Positions 8,558-16,648 of a DNA stretch of 64,000 bases are shown here, in pieces. A program made the position numbers and the translations under genes. This DNA comes from Spirosoma rhododendri (GTDB lineage Bacteria; Bacteroidota; Bacteroidia; Cytophagales; Spirosomataceae): positions 4,045,001 to 4,109,000 of the forward strand of contig NZ_CP051677.1 of NCBI RefSeq assembly GCF_012849055.1. Reading direction: 5' to 3'. The notes beneath the pieces were generated by a model. The model worked only from the letters and a program-made list of their open reading frames with translations, ran no database searches and was not told the DNA's origin. Within the stretch, counting starts at the first letter, position 1; every line of letters starts with the position of its first letter.

Positions 8558-8827
8558 ATGGTGGTAAAAGTGGGGAAATTGAAAGGCCCATTTCGTGGCT
8601 TTCGGAATCTGGACACTCGGTTCACGTTTGTCGATGGTAGCGTCTGGCGGCAACAGGAGCCCAAGTATTTGTACTTCTACGCCAATATGCCCCGTGCGCG
8701 GGTCGTATACGACAATGGGCGGTACGTCCTCGAAGTCGACGGGACCGACGAAACGGTGGAAGTGACCGAAGAACTAGTTCCGCCCCAACCGATGCGCCGT
8801 ACCCGACGGACCATACGAACAGCGTAA
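8558..8827 (+). CDS. Small basic protein of unknown function
   Basis: 89 residues, not recognised. The N-terminal part is basic and strand-rich (MVVKVGKLKGPFRGFRN), the middle has aromatic residues (YLYFYANMPRARVVYDNGRYV), then an acidic stretch and an arginine-rich end (MRRTRRTIRTA). Start ATG follows an A-rich leader (GGAAA). No signal peptide. It stands 70 bases before eutB in the same direction, but a separate -7-like box before eutB suggests independent transcription. Confidence 0.5.
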   Translation: MVVKVGKLKGPFRGFRNLDTRFTFVDGSVWRQQEPKYLYFYANMPRARVVYDNGRYVLEVDGTDETVEVTEELVPPQPMRRTRRTIRTA

Positions 8828-8867
8828 AAAATAGCCCGTTTCATACGGGTAGTGGCCTGAACTGACG

Positions 8868-8875
8868 TATCTTCG
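8868..8875 (+). promoter_or_regulatory. Possible -7 box of eutB
   Basis: TATCTTCG differs from TAnnTTTG at one fixed position and lies 22 bases before the eutB start. No clear -33 box. Confidence 0.35.
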
Positions 8876-8897
8876 TCGGGACTGAGCCACTGCCCGT

Positions 8898-10280
8898 ATG
8901 TCGTTTCGCCACACGGTTCGTCAGCGAACCTACGTTTTTGAAGACCTGAAAACGCTGTTGGCCCGGGCCAGCCCACCCCGGTCGGGCGATGAACTGGCGG
9001 GGGTGTCGGCGCAGTCGGCCGAAGAGCGCGTTGCTGCTCAGCTGGCACTGGCCGATCTTCCACTGACCCATTTTCTGTCGGATACCGTTGTCCCCTACGA
9101 GCACGACGAAGTCACCCGGCTGATCGTCGACACGCACGACGCATTGGCGTTCGCGCCGGTTCGCCACCTGACCGTCGGCGAGTTGCGCAACTACCTGCTT
9201 AGCTACACTACCACGACCGATACGCTGCGGGCATTACACCGGGGGCTGACGCCCGAAATGGTGGCGGCTGTCTCGAAGCTGATGCGTAATCAGGATTTGA
9301 TTGCCGTCGCCAGCAAATGCGAGATCGTTACGCGGTTTCGTAATACCATCGGGCTGCACGGGCGACTCAGCACCCGGCTCCAGCCCAACCACCCCACCGA
9401 CGATGCCCGTGGTATTGCCGCCAGTCTGGTCGATGGGCTGCTGTACGGTTCCGGCGACGCGGTTATCGGCATCAACCCCGCCACCGACCACCTGCAAACG
9501 ACCATCCGGCTGTTGCACCTGCTCGATTCAGTCCGCGAACGTTTCGCCATCCCCACCCAGACCTGCATCCTGAGCCATCTGACTACGACGATTCAGGCCA
9601 TCGAACAGGGGGCGCCCGTTGATCTGGCGTTTCAGAGTATCGGCGGTACAGAGGGCGTCAATACGTCGTTTGGGGTAAATCTGGTACTACTCCGCGAAGG
9701 GTTCGACGCGACCCGGTCGCTGAACCGGGGTACGCTGGGCCAAAACGTAATGTATTTTGAAACAGGGCAGGGGAGTGCGCTGTCGGCCAATGCCCACCAC
9801 GGTGTCGATCAGCAGACCGTCGAAGCGCGGGCCTATGCCGTTGCGCGGGCGTTCGACCCGCTACTTGTCAATTCGGTCGTCGGGTTTATTGGCCCAGAAT
9901 ATCTCTACGACGGCAAGCAGATTATCCGGGCGGGGCTGGAAGACCATTTCTGCGGGAAACTGCTGGGCCTGCCGATGGGCGTCGACATCTGCTACACCAA
10001 CCACGCCGAAGCCGATCAGGACGATATGGATACGCTGCTGACGGTGCTTGGTGCGGCCGGGGTAACGTTTATCATGGGTATCCCCGGTGCCGACGACGTA
10101 ATGCTGCACTACCAGAGCACCAGCTTCCATGACGCCCTCTACCTCCGGCAACAGCTCAACCGACGCCCGGCTCCGGAATTTGAACAGTGGCTGCTGAACA
10201 TGGGCATTGTCAATGATGCGTTACAACTCCAGCCGGTTCAAACGGGTCATCGGCTTGTAGCATCTCTATCAACGCTTTAA
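8898..10280 (+). CDS. eutB: Ethanolamine ammonia-lyase large subunit
   Basis: 460 residues, full length for EutB. With EutC it forms the adenosylcobalamin-dependent lyase that converts ethanolamine to acetaldehyde and ammonia. Substrate-binding residues described for the E. coli enzyme can be placed: R160 and Q162 in STRLQPNHP, N193 in IGINPATDH, and the glutamate of YFETGQGSALSA (E288). The C-terminal barrel has VGFIGPEYLYDG and MGVDICYTNHAEADQDDMD. No microcompartment genes or permease lie nearby. Unusually, eutC is not next door but 2.6 kb downstream (12859), behind five unrelated small genes. Confidence 0.95.
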   Translation: MSFRHTVRQRTYVFEDLKTLLARASPPRSGDELAGVSAQSAEERVAAQLALADLPLTHFLSDTVVPYEHDEVTRLIVDTHDALAFAPVRHLTVGELRNYLLSYTTTTDTLRALHRGLTPEMVAAVSKLMRNQDLIAVASKCEIVTRFRNTIGLHGRLSTRLQPNHPTDDARGIAASLVDGLLYGSGDAVIGINPATDHLQTTIRLLHLLDSVRERFAIPTQTCILSHLTTTIQAIEQGAPVDLAFQSIGGTEGVNTSFGVNLVLLREGFDATRSLNRGTLGQNVMYFETGQGSALSANAHHGVDQQTVEARAYAVARAFDPLLVNSVVGFIGPEYLYDGKQIIRAGLEDHFCGKLLGLPMGVDICYTNHAEADQDDMDTLLTVLGAAGVTFIMGIPGADDVMLHYQSTSFHDALYLRQQLNRRPAPEFEQWLLNMGIVNDALQLQPVQTGHRLVASLSTL

Positions 10281-10291
10281 GTTCACAACCT

Positions 10292-10627
10292 ATGGTCACC
10301 GGACGCGTACTCACGTTTGTTTTACTACTGGCGGTAATTGCCTGCGAGAAGCGAGTTGGGCCGGAACCCCCCGTCCGACTAACGTTTCAACTTGATAGTA
10401 AACTGGGCGATTGTATCATTCTGGAGCCACGTAAATGCTTTTTGGTCCGCCATAACGACAGCGAACGATGGTTATTTATGTACGAAGGTATCGAGGGATT
10501 CTCGTACGAACCTGGCTATCGATATACGGTGGAAGTATGGCGTCAAACGTTGCCCAACGAAGGGTACATGGATGCGCTGCCGTACCGATACTCACTAATC
10601 CGGGTAATTGATAAAGTGAAGCAATGA
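10292..10627 (+). CDS. DUF4377-type lipoprotein
   Basis: 111 residues. N-terminal lipoprotein signal MVTGRVLTFVLLLAVIAC with the lipobox cysteine at residue 18. The mature part has the pattern of DUF4377: LEPRKCFLVRHNDSERWLFMYEGIEGFSYEPGYRYTV is that family's CLLV...W...IEGF.Y.PGY.Y core (written here only as landmarks at residues 45-80). The molecular function of DUF4377 is unknown; it is often found in heat-resistance or META-type lipoproteins. It starts 11 bases after eutB and would be cotranscribed with it. Confidence 0.7.
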   Translation: MVTGRVLTFVLLLAVIACEKRVGPEPPVRLTFQLDSKLGDCIILEPRKCFLVRHNDSERWLFMYEGIEGFSYEPGYRYTVEVWRQTLPNEGYMDALPYRYSLIRVIDKVKQ

Positions 10628-10757
10628 ACCCGACTACAGTTGCTATTCGATAGCGGCAATCGGTGGTAGGATTTTACAGCCGGAAACGCTGGTGCCAAAC
10701 CGATTTCCCTGATTCATCACTGGTTGTAAATAACACAACGTTTGACCGTATAAAAGA

Positions 10758-11123
10758 ATGGCCATTGTGATTGATGACACACTAGACCTTATTTTCCTTC
10801 AAAAGGCGTTAACTTTTATTAAATTCTCCTACACCGATTATGATGCTCAGTATTTGGCCGGATCTCCCTCATCAGGAAAATTGCTTGAGCGAGTTAGCAA
10901 GGAATTAGAACCCTATTACCAAAAAATCAAACCTGATTATAGACTAGTGTTCGGTTCAATAGAGGATGATAATCAGAGTTTTCAAAACCTAAAAATTCAT
11001 TTAGCCCACATAAACGATTGGAATATGTTAGATATGGGGACAAAGGCTGAAGTTTTGAGGACACTAGCAACACCTTTTAGTATCTCAAAAGCGACTGTTG
11101 AACAACTTTCCAACACTGATTAA
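10758..11123 (+). CDS. Protein of unknown function, A+T-rich insert
   Basis: 121 residues, not recognised. It is soluble, mainly helical by eye, with acidic and asparagine-rich composition (LERVSKELEPYYQK, HLAHINDWNMLDMGTKAEVL). Its base composition is clearly A+T richer than eutB and eutC, as is the next gene 30 bases downstream. The pair looks like a recent acquisition inside the eut locus. Confidence 0.55.
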   Translation: MAIVIDDTLDLIFLQKALTFIKFSYTDYDAQYLAGSPSSGKLLERVSKELEPYYQKIKPDYRLVFGSIEDDNQSFQNLKIHLAHINDWNMLDMGTKAEVLRTLATPFSISKATVEQLSNTD

Positions 11124-11153
11124 TATAAAATAACTCAACAAGAGGTCATATTG

Positions 11154-11621
11154 ATGAAATTTAGCTATCCTACCTTTGCTATAGCGTTTCTTCTATCAAC
11201 TACGAGCATAGTGACCTATGCTTGTGGTTGTGTTAGAAATCCAACATGGACACTTAAAGATGAGCTGAATTCTTCAAGTCTGGCTGTCAAGGGTAAAGTC
11301 ATTAGCGTGACTGACTACATAGCTCCTGAATTTCCTTGGCCTCAAAAGTTATTCAGGCTTGTTATCAAGAATAAGTACAAATCTCCAGTTAACACACCTG
11401 ATACGGTATCCATTATCACTGGTCAAGATGGAGCTGACTGTGGATACGCCTTCAAAATCGGTAAAGAATATATTGTATACGCTACTAACTGGGAGCAAAA
11501 GGACACTATCAGAAAAGTGATAAAAGAAAGTATACTAGATATGTTTTACACTAGCATTTGTACTTTGACAAAAGAAACAAACCGGAAAGAATTAGTTAGA
11601 TTAAATCGATTGACTCACTGA
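11154..11621 (+). CDS. Secreted cysteine-rich protein, TIMP/NTR-like
   Basis: 155 residues from ATG 11154 (the in-frame TTG just before is less likely). Signal peptide about 1-24 ending before ACGCV. Landmarks match a secreted Bacteroidota family that resembles the netrin/TIMP fold: CGC at the mature N-terminus, SLAVKGKVISV, then TGQDGADCGYAFKIGKEYIVYA and a late TSICTLTKE cysteine. Four cysteines suggest two disulfides outside the cytoplasm. Function is unknown; homology to metalloprotease inhibitors is structural inference. It shares A+T-rich composition with the gene upstream. Confidence 0.6.
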   Translation: MKFSYPTFAIAFLLSTTSIVTYACGCVRNPTWTLKDELNSSSLAVKGKVISVTDYIAPEFPWPQKLFRLVIKNKYKSPVNTPDTVSIITGQDGADCGYAFKIGKEYIVYATNWEQKDTIRKVIKESILDMFYTSICTLTKETNRKELVRLNRLTH

Positions 11622-11772
11622 ATAGGATTCACACCATTTCATTTTAAGGGGCATAATGAGCGGAATAAATATTCTTAACTGATTCACATAACATACGTGT
11701 AGTTCTAAAACGCTTCCGGGAAAAACACAGGTAACTGCACAGTCGAATTAATGTAACGTACATAACCAGAAA

Positions 11773-12252
11773 ATGCGCGGCAACTATCTACCATTGGTGT
11801 TTTATCTCAGCTTTGCGCTGTCGGGGTATGCTCAAAGTAGCAATGAGGCTGACTCCGTTGCCGCCAAGCCTGTCGTCTACTATGCTGAAAGCTACGATAC
11901 ATTACAGGCAGTGCGTCAACTCTTTGCTGCCAAACGCGACGGTGCCGGGTATGCGGTTAACGTGGGCCTGTTGACCGTCGGCGTGGCGGGCGTGTTTGTG
12001 ATACCGACTGTGGCGCTCGTTAATCTTGTTAGTGGCCTTGTCGGGACAAAACCTGATCCGGGCAGGATTGCTTCGTTTACGTTACAACTAGCATCCCCCG
12101 GCTTGCTGATTACCACCTTCGGACTCGTCAAACGGATTCGCTACAACCGAAAACGGGAGGAAGCCGTTTTACTAGCTTATGAACAGGGGCAACCGTTGCC
12201 ACCCGCCATACTGCGTTCGCTGACGAAACAGTACCGACGCACACACAGGTGA
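11773..12252 (+). CDS. Exported membrane protein of unknown function
   Basis: 159 residues. Signal peptide MRGNYLPLVFYLSFALSGYA at 1-20. Two hydrophobic segments at about 60-90 (VNVGLLTVGVAGVFVIPTVA and onward) and 100-118 (LQLASPGLLITTFGLV) are followed by a basic tail KRIRYNRKREE and a short C-terminal domain. This layout recurs in small Cytophagales membrane proteins of unknown role. Base composition returns to that of the core chromosome. Confidence 0.6.
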   Translation: MRGNYLPLVFYLSFALSGYAQSSNEADSVAAKPVVYYAESYDTLQAVRQLFAAKRDGAGYAVNVGLLTVGVAGVFVIPTVALVNLVSGLVGTKPDPGRIASFTLQLASPGLLITTFGLVKRIRYNRKREEAVLLAYEQGQPLPPAILRSLTKQYRRTHR

Positions 12253-12393
12253 TGGGTCGCCCCGGCGGGCATGAAGCGGCACCGGTTTCTCAAGAAAATC
12301 CGATAAACGCTCAACTGCCACCGACCATTGGCCGGGCTGGCTCTGGCGTAGCTTTGACGCATTGCTAACAGATCAAAACGCAATCGTCAGGCC

Positions 12394-12738
12394 ATGCAGG
12401 ATCAAACCCTTATCCATCAGCTCTATCAGGATTTCAACGCCCGGCACATCGATGCCGTCCTGGCTCATATGCATACCGATGTGGCCTGGCCCAACGGGTG
12501 GGAAGGCGGGTATGTGGCGGGTCATGATGAAGTGCGGGCCTATTGGCTTCGTCAGTGGAAACAGATCGACCCGACGGTGGAGCCGCTTGCCTTTGCAGTA
12601 CGGCCAGACGGTCGGGTTGCAGTTACGGTTCGTCAGCTTATCCGTGATCTGACTGGTCAGGTTATAAGCGATGAGCAACTGAGCCACGTATATCACTTCG
12701 AGGATGGAAAGATACGCTCGATGGTGATCGAGCGTTGA
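12394..12738 (+). CDS. SnoaL-like / NTF2-fold protein
   Basis: 114 residues. The layout matches the NTF2-like superfamily: N-terminal helix LIHQLYQDFNARHIDAVLAHMHTDVAWPN is the typical start (residues 5-33), GHDEVRAYWLRQW follows at 43-55, and late strands end HVYHFEDGKIRSM. Members are small cytoplasmic enzymes or ligand-binding proteins; the substrate cannot be told. It is the last gene of the block between eutB and eutC. Confidence 0.75.
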   Translation: MQDQTLIHQLYQDFNARHIDAVLAHMHTDVAWPNGWEGGYVAGHDEVRAYWLRQWKQIDPTVEPLAFAVRPDGRVAVTVRQLIRDLTGQVISDEQLSHVYHFEDGKIRSMVIER

Positions 12739-12858
12739 CCGCGTATCGTCAGTGTAGGCTATCGGGGCATTGACCAGAATCGAGTACCTTTATCCCACAC
12801 ACGCCGTCGCTGCCGAAAATACCCGGCTCGCAGGCGACAGCACTGATAACAGGGAGTG

Positions 12859-13671
12859 ATGAGCGAACCCAGCGAATACCCCGACGGCTCTGATGCCTGG
12901 GCGTTTCTGCGTACCCACACAGCCGCCCGTATCGCGCAGGGCCGCGCCGGGAACAGCCTGCCTACCCGCGCCCTGCTCGACTTTCAGCTCGACCACGCCC
13001 GCGCCCGCGATGCCGTTCACGCTACGCTCGACACCCGTACGCTCCTTGCCGCTCTCGCCCAAAACAACCTCGACGCGCTCCACCTGACCAGCCGCGCCCC
13101 CGACCGAATTACCTACCTCAAACGCCCCGATCTGGGGCGGCAGTTAAGTGATGCGTCGCAGGCGGAGCTGCACCACCGAGATCAGGAAGCAACACTGGTG
13201 ATTGTTGTTGCCGATGGCCTGTCGGCGACGGCAGTGCAGCAGCACGCCCTGCCGGTGGTGCTGGGGCTGGCGGCCGGGGCCAGAAGCCGGGGGTGGTCGC
13301 TGGCACCCGTCTGCGTGGTGGAGCAGGGGCGCGTGGCTATCGGCGATGCCATCGGTAATGCGTTCGGGGCCAGTTTGCTGGTGGTGCTGATTGGTGAACG
13401 GCCGGGGCTATCGTCGCCCGACAGCCTGGGCGCGTACCTGACCTACCAGCCCCGCCCCGGCCTGACCGACGAGTCGCGTAACTGCGTGTCGAATATCCGG
13501 CCGGAAGGTTTTCCTGCCGAGGCTGCCGTTGGGAAACTGCTGTGGCTGCTCGATCAGATGCACACCCGCCAACTATCCGGTGTGCATCTGAAAGATGAAA
13601 TGCCTACGTCAGCACTGCCGCAAACGTCTTTCCCGGCTTTGCCCGTACAAACCCCCGAAACTCCAGATTGA
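12859..13671 (+). CDS. eutC: Ethanolamine ammonia-lyase small subunit
   Basis: 270 residues from ATG 12859; GTG at 12856 is also in frame. AGGGAG lies directly upstream. Family landmarks are plentiful: ARIAQGRAGNSLPT, LLDFQLDHARARDAVH, YLKRPDLGRQLS, then ERPGLSSPDSLGAYLTY and ESRNCVSNIR near residue 200. EutC contributes to B12 binding in the EutBC complex. It is separated from eutB by 2.6 kb of other genes, although the two are normally adjacent. Its last 22 codons, a tail beyond the usual end (after SGVHLKDE), overlap the 3' end of convergent dprA by 68 bases. Confidence 0.92.
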   Translation: MSEPSEYPDGSDAWAFLRTHTAARIAQGRAGNSLPTRALLDFQLDHARARDAVHATLDTRTLLAALAQNNLDALHLTSRAPDRITYLKRPDLGRQLSDASQAELHHRDQEATLVIVVADGLSATAVQQHALPVVLGLAAGARSRGWSLAPVCVVEQGRVAIGDAIGNAFGASLLVVLIGERPGLSSPDSLGAYLTYQPRPGLTDESRNCVSNIRPEGFPAEAAVGKLLWLLDQMHTRQLSGVHLKDEMPTSALPQTSFPALPVQTPETPD

Positions 13672-14716
13672 GGAGCAGAGCCGCCAGCCGGTTCATCGGG
13701 ATCTGCGTTTGCCAGCTAAGCTCATCAACGTGCATATCGGTATGTTTCCGCAGCAGGGCCAGTACCTGACTTTCTTCGTTGGTCAGGTCGAGCGGCAGGG
13801 GCGGGGGGGTGTGGGTCATTGGCAATACGCCCGCCGATTGCTCCCAGTTCATTGCACTGATCAGGTCGCTGGGGCTCGTGTAAATCTGCGCTTTGTGCTC
13901 GCGGATGAGTTTGTTACAACCCGCCGAGAAAGTCTGGCTTAGCTGGCCCGGCACGGCAAATACGTCGCGGTGGTAGTTGTTGGCGTATTCGGCCGTGATG
14001 AGCGCGCCCCCTTTCGCGGCTGCTTCGACCACCACGACGGCGTCGCTGATGCCAGCGATGATGCGGTTGCGGGCGGGAAACAGGTGTGGATTGGGTTTGG
14101 TCCCCGGCGGACTTTCAGTGAGCAGTCCACCCAGACCAAGCATATCCTGCGCCGTTTTCTGGTGCACATTCGGGTAGATGATATCAAGGCCACTCGCCAT
14201 TACCCCCACGGTGGGCGCGTTGTGAATCAGGCTGGCGCGGTGGGCGGCAATGTCGATCCCATAGGCCAGTCCGCTGATGATGTTGACACCCAGCGGGGCC
14301 AGTGCTTCGACGAGTTCGCCCGTTATTCGTCGCCCGTAGTCTGTCGCCTGTCGCGTGCCAACAACTCCGATTGTGCGATTCGCGTTGAGCGAGCCACCCC
14401 CTTGCCAATACAGCAGGGCGGGGGCGTCGTACAGCCCTTTCAGACGGGTGGGGTAGTCGGCGTCGGTGTAAAACAGGGCCGTAGCCCGCATGGCGTCGAG
14501 CCGTTTGACGACGGCTTCGGCTTCGCGCTGAACGTCGGCCCGGAGTAAAGCGCGGACCGTAACCTCGCCGATGCCGGGAATACGAAGGAGTCGGGCCGGG
14601 GGCGTAGTGAACACACTGGCTGGGGAGCCGCAATAGCTGACGAGCTGCCGAAGCAGGATGCTGCCGACGCCCGGAACAAGCGTCAGCGCAATGGATGAAT
14701 GAAGGTCGGTGGGCAC
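13604..14716 (-). CDS. dprA: DNA-processing protein DprA
   Basis: 370 residues. It loads RecA on incoming single-stranded DNA during transformation. An N-terminal helix-hairpin-helix region (LTLVPGVGSILLRQL) is followed by the Rossmann-like DprA core with GVVGTRQATDYGRR (about 117-130), SGLAYGIDIAAHRAS (about 146-160) and PARNRIIAGISDAVVVVEAA (about 215-235). A C-terminal winged-helix domain (about 300-370) includes HVDELSWQTQIPMNRLAALL. Full length, no frameshift. Monocistronic; it converges on eutC with a 68-base antisense overlap. Confidence 0.94.
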   Translation of the reverse strand: MPTDLHSSIALTLVPGVGSILLRQLVSYCGSPASVFTTPPARLLRIPGIGEVTVRALLRADVQREAEAVVKRLDAMRATALFYTDADYPTRLKGLYDAPALLYWQGGGSLNANRTIGVVGTRQATDYGRRITGELVEALAPLGVNIISGLAYGIDIAAHRASLIHNAPTVGVMASGLDIIYPNVHQKTAQDMLGLGGLLTESPPGTKPNPHLFPARNRIIAGISDAVVVVEAAAKGGALITAEYANNYHRDVFAVPGQLSQTFSAGCNKLIREHKAQIYTSPSDLISAMNWEQSAGVLPMTHTPPPLPLDLTNEESQVLALLRKHTDMHVDELSWQTQIPMNRLAALLLNLEFRGFVRAKPGKTFAAVLT

Positions 14717-14778
14717 AGAAACGGTGTTAATGTGCCCAAACTACGAAGTTTTTGGATATAGCCGTGTGGTTGGGGGCT

Positions 14779-14968
14779 GACCTCACCCCCGGCCCCTCTC
14801 CTAAAACAGGAGAGGGGTGCATCTGGCGGCACCGTAGCCTTCGACTATTTTTCTAGCGTCTGCTATGCGACGGGTATAAAACAAAAGATTGTTGGTCGTT
14901 TACATCTCCCCTCTCCTGTTTTAGGAGAGGGGCCGGGGGTGAGGTCTCCTGGGGCCGGGGGTGAGGTC
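14779..14968. repeat. 39-base perfect inverted repeat with nested hairpins
   Basis: Arms 14779-14817 and 14908-14946 are exact reverse complements. Each arm also contains its own small hairpin (CCCCTCTCC / GGAGAGGGG around TAAAACA), so the unit can fold as two small or one large stem. A third partial copy of the GGGGCCGGGGGTGAGGTC end follows at 14951-14968, adjoining as a tandem duplication. It lies between divergent dprA and the PhoX-like gene, so it is not a terminator between convergent genes. Confidence 0.8.
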
Positions 14969-15066
14969 GCCCCCCAAATAATAGCAGTCCGGTAATAGTT
15001 TGGTTACATTGGGGTAATCTGCAAATTGTTTCTTTGTAGAATCGTTTTAATCTACATTTAACGAAC

Positions 15067-16551
15067 ATGCGCGTCTCTATCGCTCTATCATCTACCGTAC
15101 TGCTTTCCCTCTTTGCGCTGGCAGCCTGCAACACGCCCGACAGCAACAATCCGACTACGCAGCCCACATCGGACATTGTCCTGAAAAATCAGTCGGTAAC
15201 GCCCGTACTGGCTAAGAAAATGTCGGGCTTCGAGAACCTGGAAATGTACTCGCTCATCAGCAGCGACGACCAACTGGCGCAGTCGCCAAGCTATATCTTC
15301 GGTGGTTCGGCCGACGGTGAAGGTATCCTGAAAAATACCGACGGTACTTACACGATGCTCGTCAACAACGAAGACAACTTCGCTGTGTCGCGCCTGACGT
15401 TCGACAAAACCTTTAAGCCCGTCAAAGGTGAGTACATCCTCAACTCCGACGGCGCGCAGTGGCGGCTTTGCTCGGCGACGATGGTTACGCCCGAAGAGCA
15501 CGGCTTTGGCCCTACGTTTCTGACCTGCGGTGAAAGCGGACAGGAGTCGCGTACCCACGCAGTGAACCCACGGGGCGACGTTGGCTCGGCGAGTATGTCG
15601 AAAGAAGTGGCCGGTCTGGGTCGGTGGAGCGCGGAAAACGCGGTTCCCCTGCCAAAAACAGCGTTCTCTGGCAAAACGGTGATTGTAATCGGCGACGACG
15701 ATTCGGATACCTACGGCGGTCAGCTGGCCATGTACGTGTCGGGCACGGTGGGTGATCTGGACAACGGTACGCTCTATATGATGAAGCGCACCGACGGCAA
15801 CCAGAAAGAAATGGACATGAAAGTCGGGACGAAGTACCCGGTTGAGTTTGCCAAAATCGACAACCATAAGACCCTGACGGGCGCGCAGATCAACGCGAAA
15901 GTCAATGATCTGAAAGCACTGAAGTTTGGTCGGGTAGAAGACGTCGATTACGGCAAAGGCAGCGATGCCGCCAACGGTCGGAACGTGTATTTCACCGTAA
16001 CGGGACAGAATAACACTGGTACGAACGCCGACTATTCGCGCTCGAAATACGGCCGGATCTACAAAGTTACGCTGGACGCCAACGACCCTACGAAAGGTTC
16101 GCTGGAGGTGCTGCTCGACGGCGACGATCGCTCGGGTGTAGCCAAAACCTTCCAGGACCCCGACAACATCACGATTACGGAGAACTACGCTTACATTCAG
16201 GAAGACCCGAACGGCTACGGCGACGAAACCCACGATGCTTACCTGTATCAATACAACCTGAAAAGCGGTGAGCTGAAGCCAGTGCTGGTGATTGACCACC
16301 GCCGGACCGAAACCGACGCGGCTAAATACAACGTCGGTGGTATGTCGAGCAAAGGGTCGTGGGAAATCAGCGGCATGATCGACATCTCGGACGCTATCGG
16401 TGTACCCAATACGTTCTCGGTCGGTATGCAGTCGCACACCTGGATCGACGACAAATACAAAGGCGTCGACGGCGGAGCCAAGCGTAATATCAGCGACAAT
16501 TCTGCCCGTCAGGGTAGCCAGATCGTCATTATCAAGGGCTTACCCCGGTAA
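15067..16551 (+). CDS. PhoX-like (DUF839 type) lipoprotein
   Basis: 494 residues. Lipoprotein signal with lipobox LAAC (cysteine at residue 21), so probably anchored at the outer or inner membrane. The mature part resembles the PhoX alkaline-phosphatase family: LKFGRVEDVDYGKGS, GRNVYFTVTGQ, YGRIYKVTLD and FQDPDNITITENYAYIQED are beta-propeller strands typical of that fold (residues about 285-385). Whether the calcium/iron active site is complete cannot be decided by eye. It is followed by a dihaem peroxidase gene with a hairpin between them, and shares a 17-base upstream motif with the lipoprotein gene at 44740. Confidence 0.65.
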   Translation: MRVSIALSSTVLLSLFALAACNTPDSNNPTTQPTSDIVLKNQSVTPVLAKKMSGFENLEMYSLISSDDQLAQSPSYIFGGSADGEGILKNTDGTYTMLVNNEDNFAVSRLTFDKTFKPVKGEYILNSDGAQWRLCSATMVTPEEHGFGPTFLTCGESGQESRTHAVNPRGDVGSASMSKEVAGLGRWSAENAVPLPKTAFSGKTVIVIGDDDSDTYGGQLAMYVSGTVGDLDNGTLYMMKRTDGNQKEMDMKVGTKYPVEFAKIDNHKTLTGAQINAKVNDLKALKFGRVEDVDYGKGSDAANGRNVYFTVTGQNNTGTNADYSRSKYGRIYKVTLDANDPTKGSLEVLLDGDDRSGVAKTFQDPDNITITENYAYIQEDPNGYGDETHDAYLYQYNLKSGELKPVLVIDHRRTETDAAKYNVGGMSSKGSWEISGMIDISDAIGVPNTFSVGMQSHTWIDDKYKGVDGGAKRNISDNSARQGSQIVIIKGLPR

Positions 16552-16558
16552 AATTTTT

Positions 16559-16628
16559 TAAACACAGAGTCACAGAGATTTACCACGGCGCATAAACGCT
16601 GTGATTTGTCTCTGTGACTCTGTGTTTA
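16559..16628. repeat. Inverted repeat of the CACAGAGTCACAGAG type
   Basis: Perfect 20-base arms at 16559-16578 and 16609-16628. It sits between two co-oriented genes. A GTG at 16601 in frame with the peroxidase lies in its right arm, a reason to prefer the later start at 16649. Confidence 0.75.
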
Positions 16629-16648
16629 CCCCCAAACAACTGCAAATC

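Noticed and set aside
8800..8897. Cobalamin riboswitch upstream of eutB
   Set aside because: The leader is too short and lacks the conserved B12-box; only a possible -7 box is seen.
14853..15176. 107-codon minus-strand frame across the inverted repeats
   Set aside because: It is generated by the repeat and by the antisense of the PhoX-like signal sequence.
15088..16437. 449-codon minus-strand frame opposite the PhoX-like gene
   Set aside because: Long only because of G+C-rich codon use on the other strand; His/Arg/Val-rich translation without domains, while the plus strand has a lipoprotein signal and propeller strands.
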